Part shown: positions 44,658-50,547 of the stretch, piece by piece
Layout: every line of letters begins with the position of its first letter
Numbering within the stretch: the stretch's first letter is position 1
Assembly (NCBI GenBank): GCA_016290595.1
Contig: JAEEUR010000005.1
Span: 1 to 50,547, forward strand
DNA: 50,547 bases
Source: Lachnospiraceae bacterium
GTDB taxonomy: Bacteria > Bacillota > Clostridia > Lachnospirales > Lachnospiraceae
Direction: 5' to 3'
Translations under genes and position numbers: made by a program
The notes under the pieces: generated by a model
The model's input: the letters and a program-made list of their open reading frames with translations, nothing else
Databases searched by the model: none
What the model was told of the DNA's origin: nothing

Positions 44658-45695
44658 ATGGAACAAAAACCGCTGCGTTTTCTATTTACTTCTGCCGGCC
44701 GCCGCGCCTACCTGATCCGCTACTTTCAGGAAGCTCTGAAGGGAAACGGCAGGGTTTATGCGGCGAACAGCAGTCCCGTTTCCACTGCGCTTGAGGCAGC
44801 CGACGAGGGGGTCGTTACACCGCTGATCTATGACGACGGCTACATCCCCTTCCTGCTGGATTACTGCCGGAAGCACCAGATCGACGCCCTGATGTCGCTC
44901 TTCGACATCGACCTGCCCGTCCTGGCCCGCCATAAAGCGGATTTTGCGGCGGTCGGGACGCGGGTCCTGGTATCGGATCCGGAACTGGTCGACGTCTGCA
45001 ACGATAAGTGGAAGACCTGTCAGTTCCTGCGCGATAACGGCTTTCCGCTGATCCCGACCTGGCTGGATCCGGAGGAGGCGCTGGCCGCCGTGCGGAGGGG
45101 AGAGGTCAGTTTCCCGCTGATCGTCAAGCCCCGCTGGGGAATGGGCTCGCTGTCCATCTTTACCGCGGACAGCGAGGAAGAACTTCGGGTCTTTTATGAA
45201 AAGGTCCGGCGGGAGATCTTCCGTTCCTATCTGAAATATGAATCCGCCTTTGAACCGGAGCGCTGCGTCCTGATCCAGAAAAGGATGGAGGGTCAGGAGT
45301 ACGGTCTGGACAATATCGATGACCTGGAAGGCCGCTACGTAACGACGGTGCTTCGGAAAAAGCTGGCGATGCGTTCGGGCGAGACCGACTGCGCCGAGAT
45401 CGTGGAGGATCCGCAGCTGCTGGCGCTGGCCCGGCGGCTGGCGGGGCTGACCCGTCACGTGGGCGTGATGGATCTGGACCTGATCGTTTCGGACGGGATC
45501 CCGTATATTCTGGAAATGAACGCCCGCTTCGGCGGAGGCTACCCCTTCAGCCATCTGGCCGGCGTCAATATGCCGGCCGCCATCACGGCCTGGCTGAGAG
45601 GCGAAGAGGCGGATCCCGCCTTCTTCCGGCCGAGGATCGGCGTCGTGGGGCAGAAGGATATCGTACTCCTGGAGTTAAGCAGAAAAAATGAATGA
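44658..45695 (+). CDS. ATP-grasp domain protein (carbamoyl-phosphate-synthase-like ligase)
   Basis: FLFTSAGRRAYLIRYFQEAL; FPLIVKPRWGMGSLSIF; YILEMNARFGGGYPFSHLAGVNMP. Confidence 0.9.
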   Translation: MEQKPLRFLFTSAGRRAYLIRYFQEALKGNGRVYAANSSPVSTALEAADEGVVTPLIYDDGYIPFLLDYCRKHQIDALMSLFDIDLPVLARHKADFAAVGTRVLVSDPELVDVCNDKWKTCQFLRDNGFPLIPTWLDPEEALAAVRRGEVSFPLIVKPRWGMGSLSIFTADSEEELRVFYEKVRREIFRSYLKYESAFEPERCVLIQKRMEGQEYGLDNIDDLEGRYVTTVLRKKLAMRSGETDCAEIVEDPQLLALARRLAGLTRHVGVMDLDLIVSDGIPYILEMNARFGGGYPFSHLAGVNMPAAITAWLRGEEADPAFFRPRIGVVGQKDIVLLELSRKNE

Positions 45696-46632
45696 GATGA
45701 CACCGATCCAGGCGCTGCCGGACATAAACGGCTGCCACGTATTTATGAAACGGGAAGATCTTCTCCCGTTTTCTTTTGGCGGGAACAAGGTCCGGATCGC
45801 CGAAGCCTTTTTTGAGGACATGGAGCGGAAAGGGGCCGACTGTATGGTCGGCTATGGCAACGCCCGTTCCAACCTGAGCCGGGCGCTCTCCGCCATGGCG
45901 AGGGAACGCGGCGTGCCCTGCCTTATCATCTCGCCTGACGACGAGGACGGCAGCAGGACGGAGACCTTCAACAGCCGCCTGGTGCGCGCGGCGGGGGCGA
46001 AGATCGTTCCCTGCGCCAAAACGCGGGTCAGGGAAACGGTGGAACGCGTTCTGGAGGAATGCCGTGCGGACGGCCGGACGCCGTATTATATCTACGGCGG
46101 CTCCGACGGACGCGGCAACGAAGCCGTGCCGGCGGAGGCCTACGTGAAGGTTGCGGCCGAGATTGCCGCGCAGGAAAAAAGCCTGGGACTTCAGTTCGAC
46201 CGGATCTATCTGGCGCTGGGGACCGGAATGACGCAGGCCGGCCTGATGCTCGGCGCCGCCCTTCTGGAGAGGCCGTGGGAGATCATCGGGATCAGTATCG
46301 CCCGGCCGGCGGAGCGCTGCCGGGCCGTGATCCGGGAGCGTCTGGAGGCTTACCGAAAGGAAAAGGACCTGCCGGAGCCGGATCTGCCGGAAGCGTCGGT
46401 CCGGGACGAATACCTGCTGGGCGGCTACGGCGCGTGGGACGAAGGCGTCGCGGAAACGATCCGCGATATGTACGGCCGCTTCGGGATCCCGCTGGATCCC
46501 ACCTACAGCGGCAAGGCTTTCCGGGGCATGCGGTCGGAACTGGAAAAGGATCCTCTTCCGGGAGGAAACGTCCTCTTCCTGCATACCGGCGGAGGTCCGC
46601 TCTTCTTTGATTTTATACAGACCGTACTGTAG
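45688..46632 (+). CDS. PLP-dependent ACC deaminase/D-cysteine desulfhydrase-family enzyme
   Basis: MKREDLLPFSFGGNKVRIAEAF (PLP Lys in GGNK), LALGTGMTQAGLMLG, LHTGGGPLFF. Confidence 0.88.
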   Translation: MNEMTPIQALPDINGCHVFMKREDLLPFSFGGNKVRIAEAFFEDMERKGADCMVGYGNARSNLSRALSAMARERGVPCLIISPDDEDGSRTETFNSRLVRAAGAKIVPCAKTRVRETVERVLEECRADGRTPYYIYGGSDGRGNEAVPAEAYVKVAAEIAAQEKSLGLQFDRIYLALGTGMTQAGLMLGAALLERPWEIIGISIARPAERCRAVIRERLEAYRKEKDLPEPDLPEASVRDEYLLGGYGAWDEGVAETIRDMYGRFGIPLDPTYSGKAFRGMRSELEKDPLPGGNVLFLHTGGGPLFFDFIQTVL

Positions 46633-46673
46633 TAAGGCGGGGGGCCGCAGAGCACAAAACGATAGCGCCTGCC

Positions 46674-46702
46674 TTGCAATTTGCATTTTGCCGTGCTATT
46701 CT
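46674..46702 (+). promoter_or_regulatory. Predicted promoter of yhbY-nadD-rsfS operon
   Basis: TTGCAA N17 TATTCT. Confidence 0.5.
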
Positions 46703-46747
46703 TTAACAGGAGAATGAAGGTCCGCAAGGGCCGCGGAAAGGGCAGTT

Positions 46748-47044
46748 ATGACTGAACTGACGAGTAAACAACGAAGCTATTTAATGAAGCTGGCAGCGGC
46801 GGAAAATCCGCTGTTCCAAATAGGCAAAGCGGGACTGACGCCGGAAATCTGTACGGCGGTCAGCGAAGCGCTGGAAGCCAGGGAGCTGGTCAAAATAAGC
46901 CTGCTGAAGAACTGTTTTGATGATCTTCGCAACGTGGCGGAAGCGCTGGCCGGGAGAACACGCTCCCAGGTGGTGACGGTCATAGGCCGGAAGATCGTTC
47001 TGTACCGTCCCTCCAGGACAAAAAAGGTGATCGAATTACCGTGA
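46748..47044 (+). CDS. YhbY-family (CRM domain) RNA-binding protein
   Basis: LTSKQRSYLMKLAAAENPLFQIGKAGLTPEICTAVSEALEARELVKISLL. Confidence 0.95.
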   Translation: MTELTSKQRSYLMKLAAAENPLFQIGKAGLTPEICTAVSEALEARELVKISLLKNCFDDLRNVAEALAGRTRSQVVTVIGRKIVLYRPSRTKKVIELP

Positions 47045-48228
47045 ACAGACAGGAAAAACACATAGCCGTGGTGGGAGGGACCTTCGACCCGATACACAAC
47101 GGACATTTTCAGCTGGGACGCGCCGCCCTCGCCGCCATGCATCTGGACGAGGTCTGGTTCATGCCTTCCGGCTCGAACAACTATCGCTCGGTGCTGGGGC
47201 TGCGGGCGGAAAAATTCCACCGGGAAGCCATGGTCCGGCTGGCGATCGAAGGAGAAGAGAAGTTCGTCTTTTCCGACTGGGAATGCGCTCAGCCGGGTTC
47301 CACCTATACCTCAAAAACCTTCGCCCAGCTGAATGCCACCTATCCGGAAGTGGTCTGGTACTACGTGGTCGGCGCGGATACGCTGAACAGCCTGAAGTAC
47401 TGGGAAGAGCCGGAGCTGATCTGCAACGCGGTGGTCCTGCTGGTAGCCGGCCGCCGGGAGCAGGTCTCGGACAGTTCCCTGCAGCAGACGGCGGTCCAGC
47501 TTCGGGAACGTTACGGCGCGGACGTCCGCTTTATCCCCTGGGACAACATCCCCGTCTCCTCCACGCAGATCCGCCGGGAATATCTGGAAGGAAAGATCAC
47601 CCGGGACGATCTGCCGAAGGGCGTTTTCGACTACATGGAGGCGCATCATCTGTACCATCCGCTGACGGAGCTCTCAAACGAGGAGATCCTGGACCGCTGC
47701 GGCGTCACCGCGGATGAGCGCCGGTACTATGACAAGCTTCTGTCCATGCTGAATCCCCGCCGGGTGCGTCACAGCCTGGGCGTCATGCATATGGCGATGA
47801 TGCTGGCGGACGCGTACCGCAACGTTCCGCTGGAGAAGGCGAGGCTGGCCGGCCTGCTGCACGACTGCGGGCGGACGGAGCACAATTCCACCAATGCGCT
47901 GGCGCACGCACCGGCCGGCGCCCAGATCGCAAAGCGCCTGTTCGGTGTGACGGACGAGGACGTCCTGAGCGCCATCCGCTGGCACACGACGGGCCGGCCG
48001 GGCATGACGGAGCTGGAGAAGATCATCTACGTGGCCGATTATATCGAACCCTTCCGGGGACAGATGGTGAATCTGGACAAGGCGAGAAGGATCGCCTATA
48101 CGGACCTGGATCAGGCCGTGAGCTTCATGGCGCAGAGCACGGTCCGCTATCTGGAATCCCGCGGTGAGTACATCGATCCCATCACGATGGAAGTAATTGA
48201 TTATTACCTCAAAAAGAGCGTCAGATAA
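47041..48228 (+). CDS. nadD: Fused nicotinate-nucleotide adenylyltransferase (NadD) and YqeK-type HD phosphohydrolase
   Basis: VVGGTFDPIHNGHFQLGRAA; SSTQIRREYLEGK; C-half RVRHSLGVMHMAMMLA...AGLLHDCGR...HTTGRPGMTELEKIIYVADYIEP. Confidence 0.93.
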   Translation: MNRQEKHIAVVGGTFDPIHNGHFQLGRAALAAMHLDEVWFMPSGSNNYRSVLGLRAEKFHREAMVRLAIEGEEKFVFSDWECAQPGSTYTSKTFAQLNATYPEVVWYYVVGADTLNSLKYWEEPELICNAVVLLVAGRREQVSDSSLQQTAVQLRERYGADVRFIPWDNIPVSSTQIRREYLEGKITRDDLPKGVFDYMEAHHLYHPLTELSNEEILDRCGVTADERRYYDKLLSMLNPRRVRHSLGVMHMAMMLADAYRNVPLEKARLAGLLHDCGRTEHNSTNALAHAPAGAQIAKRLFGVTDEDVLSAIRWHTTGRPGMTELEKIIYVADYIEPFRGQMVNLDKARRIAYTDLDQAVSFMAQSTVRYLESRGEYIDPITMEVIDYYLKKSVR

Positions 48229-48239
48229 AGGAGTTTTTT

Positions 48240-48605
48240 ATGGAAATCACCCCGAAAGAACAGATGGAGCGCATTTACGCGGCTCTTTCGGAAAAGCAGG
48301 GACAGGATATCTCCGTGATCGATATCCGGCAGGTCAGCGATCTGGCGGACTATTTCCTGATCACGCACGGCAACAACACGCCCCACGTGGACGCGCTGGT
48401 GGACGCCGTGGAAGAAACGATGGGAAAGCTCGGCGTCCCCTGCCGCAGCCGGGAAGGTCTGCGGGGCGGCCGCTGGGTGCTTCTGGACTACGGCGACGTG
48501 GTCGTCAACGTCTTCTCAAAGGAAGACCGCATGTGGTATGACCTGGAAAGGATCTGGCGCGACGGGACCCGGGTGAATCCCGGACAGAAGGACGCCGATC
48601 CGTGA
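48240..48605 (+). CDS. rsfS: Ribosome silencing factor RsfS
   Basis: DISVIDIRQVSDLADYFLITHGNNTPHVDALVDAVEE; WVLLDYGDVVVNVFSKEDRMWYDLERIW. Confidence 0.96.
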   Translation: MEITPKEQMERIYAALSEKQGQDISVIDIRQVSDLADYFLITHGNNTPHVDALVDAVEETMGKLGVPCRSREGLRGGRWVLLDYGDVVVNVFSKEDRMWYDLERIWRDGTRVNPGQKDADP

Positions 48606-49387
48606 GCGGGGAGAACAGGAAAAAAAGGTTTCTTCCGGAACTGAGCGACAGACAAAGTCTCTGGTTCTGGATCGTTCTGGCCGCTGCGCTGGTCGTTGTG
48701 ACGGCCTTTTTTGCGGTATCCTGCAGCCGGAACGATTTTACGGCCGAGGATTCCGCCATTCCCCGTTCGCTGGTCCGGCGGACGCGTCTTCCCGAAAACG
48801 CCGTGACGGAGACGGGCTTTTATACCGATCATCTGGACTGGCTGGGCAAGAACAACGAGACGGCACTGAAGGGCCTGCGGTATTTTTATAAGCAGACGGG
48901 CGTCCAGCCCTACGTTTTCCTGACGAACAACCTGGGGCTGGAGGCGGATCAGCCGGACCGGGAGACGCTGCAGCAGTATGCCGAAGAGCTTTATGACGGC
49001 CTGTTTCAGGACGGGGGACATTTGCTGCTGGTCATATACGAGAACCGGCGCAGCGGGGAGACCCTGTACGGCAGCGTGGTCGGAAAAGCCGCCGCAGCCG
49101 TCGTGGACGAGGAGGCCGTAACGATCCTGGAGGCGTATCTGGATACCGCTCTCAGGGACGGACAGCATTATCCGCAGGGATCCCGGGACGAGATGCTTTC
49201 CGACGTTTTCGAAAAAACGGCCCGCAACATCATGTCCATCAAGGACCGGACCGGCTGGATCGTCGTGCTGGTGCTGCTGGTGACGCTGATGCTCGCGGTG
49301 ACGGCCGTTGACTTCGGGAAGGCGTGGAAGGCGGGAAAAGAGCGGGAAGCGAAGGAAAAACAGGAGAAAAGCGCCGCCGGACGGTGA
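48602..49387 (+). CDS. Membrane protein of unknown function (TPM-like lumenal segment, two TM helices)
   Basis: LRYFYKQTGVQPYVFLTNN..., N- and C-terminal TM helices. Confidence 0.7.
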   Translation: MSGENRKKRFLPELSDRQSLWFWIVLAAALVVVTAFFAVSCSRNDFTAEDSAIPRSLVRRTRLPENAVTETGFYTDHLDWLGKNNETALKGLRYFYKQTGVQPYVFLTNNLGLEADQPDRETLQQYAEELYDGLFQDGGHLLLVIYENRRSGETLYGSVVGKAAAAVVDEEAVTILEAYLDTALRDGQHYPQGSRDEMLSDVFEKTARNIMSIKDRTGWIVVLVLLVTLMLAVTAVDFGKAWKAGKEREAKEKQEKSAAGR

Positions 49388-49414
49388 ATCTTTTGTGAAC
49401 CTTGAGAAGAAATC

Positions 49415-49443
49415 TTGACGAATCCGTTTCAATTCCGTACAAT
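49415..49443 (+). promoter_or_regulatory. Predicted promoter of pspA-like gene
   Basis: TTGACG N17 TACAAT. Confidence 0.6.
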
Positions 49444-49504
49444 ACGGACAGGCAGAAAAAGCCGCGATCCGTGAAAATAGGAACCAAAAGCAAAGGAGCA
49501 GACC

Positions 49505-50194
49505 ATGGGAATTTTATCACGTTTTAAAGACATTATTTCTTCCAACATCAACGCCGCTCTCGACAGAGCGGAGGATCCGCAGAAGATGATCGAGCAGTAT
49601 CTTCGCGAGCTGACCGGCGACCTGGCTGAAGTCAAGCGCGAGACCGCCTCCGTGATGGCGGATGAAGCCAAGGCCAAGAGAAACCTGATCGCCAACCAGG
49701 AAGAGATCGAGAAATACACCAACCTGGCCAAGAAGGCGCTGGCGGCCGGAAACGAAGCCGATGCCAAGATCTTCATCAAGAAGAAGCAGTCCCTGGAGGA
49801 GATCGGCGAATCCCTGCAGCAGATGTACGACGTAGCGGCCTCCAACTCCGCGAAGATGCGTCAGATGCACGACAAGCTGGTCCGCGACCTGCAGGATTTG
49901 CAGCAGCGCAAGACCATCATCGAAGCGAAGCTGAAGATCGCGAAGGCGCAGGAAAAGGTCAACGAAGCGGCCAAGAATTCCGCCGCCAACAAGGCCGAAG
50001 CTTCCCTCGGCGCTTTCGCCCGCATCGAAGAGAAGGTGGACCACATGCTGGATCAGGCCAATGCCATGGCCGAGCTGCAGCTGGAGCCGGTGGACGAGAC
50101 CTGGGCGGCCGAAGAGCGCTATCACGAAGCGATCGTCAACAGCAAGGTGGATTCCGAGCTCGAAGCCATGAAAGCGGAGCTGGGCCTGCTGTAA
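49505..50194 (+). CDS. PspA/IM30-family protein
   Basis: MGILSRFKDIISSNINAALDRAEDPQKMIEQYLRELTGDLAEVKRETASVMADE. Confidence 0.95.
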   Translation: MGILSRFKDIISSNINAALDRAEDPQKMIEQYLRELTGDLAEVKRETASVMADEAKAKRNLIANQEEIEKYTNLAKKALAAGNEADAKIFIKKKQSLEEIGESLQQMYDVAASNSAKMRQMHDKLVRDLQDLQQRKTIIEAKLKIAKAQEKVNEAAKNSAANKAEASLGAFARIEEKVDHMLDQANAMAELQLEPVDETWAAEERYHEAIVNSKVDSELEAMKAELGLL

Positions 50195-50210
50195 GAGGAT
50201 TGTACGATCC

Positions 50211-50243
50211 GCCGGCCTCCCCGCATGGAGCGGGGAGGCCGGC
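50211..50243 (+). terminator. Strong hairpin after pspA-like gene (possible terminator, atypical T-tract)
   Basis: GCCGGCCTCCCCGC-atgga-GCGGGGAGGCCGGC, perfect 14-bp stem. Confidence 0.6.
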
Positions 50244-50271
50244 GGGACCGAAAAATTTTTCAAAAAAGTTC

Positions 50272-50300
50272 TTGCAATTTGCGGAGACTGGTTGTATAAT
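50272..50300 (+). promoter_or_regulatory. Predicted promoter of tRNA-Gln
   Basis: TTGCAA N17 TATAAT. Confidence 0.65.
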
Positions 50301-50327
50301 CCTCATCGTCGTCTGAAGAAGGCGCCT

Positions 50328-50399
50328 AGGGCTATCGCCAAACGGTAAGGCAACGGACTCTGACTCCGTCATTTCAAGGTTCGAATCCTTGTAGCCCTG
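50328..50399 (+). tRNA. tRNA-Gln (anticodon CTG)
   Basis: Acceptor AGGGCTA/TAGCCCT, anticodon stem ACGGA/TCCGT with loop CTCTGAC, T-arm AAGGTTCGAATCCTT. Confidence 0.94.
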
Positions 50400-50404
50400 C
50401 GAAA

Positions 50405-50436
50405 GAAAAAACCTCAGCTGAACGCTGAGGTTTTTT
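50405..50436 (+). terminator. Rho-independent terminator after tRNA-Gln
   Basis: AAAAAACCTCAGC-tgaac-GCTGAGGTTTTTT. Confidence 0.88.
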
Positions 50437-50449
50437 GTTGTCTGATGAA

Positions 50450-50547
50450 AACCACGCGATAGTCGCGTGGTTCCAAAAAGCTTAAGCAATGAGTCAGATA
50501 GAAAAACTCCTAATGTGTATAATAAAAGCGTGACCTGCCAGTTACGC
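50450..50547 (+). mobile_element. Putative left end and promoter of an IS200/IS605-like element
   Basis: AACCACGCGA-tag-TCGCGTGGTT hairpin, then AT-rich stretch with TATAAT (50518-50523); element would continue beyond window. Confidence 0.45.

Noticed and set aside
1-50547. Prophage, toxin-antitoxin, restriction-modification or known defence genes
   Set aside because: None of their hallmark proteins were recognised in the ORF track.

Overview
The window is about 50.5 kb of GC-rich, densely coding DNA, almost all on the + strand. Gene content points to a Firmicute of Lachnospiraceae/Clostridia type: RicT/YaaT, a large SRP RNA-dnaX-ybaB-recR block, a yhbY-nadD/yqeK-rsfS block, and a monoderm-type Tad locus. 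Main blocks: (1) about 0.2-16.4 kb, an apparent accessory catabolic island: a LysR regulator divergent from a dipeptide-type ABC importer whose two permeases are fused, three MBL-fold hydrolase paralogs, an MFS carrier, a two-subunit class-I fumarase/tartrate-dehydratase-like hydro-lyase, an AtuA/DUF1446 protein, DUF4387, an AEC transporter and an M20 peptidase. (2) 16.6-24.4 kb: XRE regulator, DUF1847, Na/Pi cotransporter, tRNA-Thr, thioesterase, Gmk-like protein, holB, ricT, a TrmN6-like methyltransferase, rsmI. (3) glgB on the minus strand. (4) 27-35 kb: a Tad/Flp pilus locus with several oddities: a TadZ-like protein with a degenerate P-loop, long gene overlaps, a TadE-like protein with a long AT-rich leader and tandem CxxC modules, and a second pseudopilin with no obvious start directly behind the prepilin peptidase. 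(5) 35-50 kb: tsaC, dCMP deaminase, SRP RNA, dnaX, ybaB, recR, a large Glu/Ala-rich repeat protein, an ATP-grasp/PLP enzyme pair, yhbY, a nadD-yqeK fusion, rsfS, PspA, tRNA-Gln. Both window edges carry similar hairpins (AACCACnCGn-TAG-...) resembling subterminal ends of one IS200/IS605-like element, so the window may be a contig bounded by IS copies. The best candidate for an undescribed system is the 0.2-16.4 kb catabolic island. All product calls are from reading translated motifs; no database search was run.
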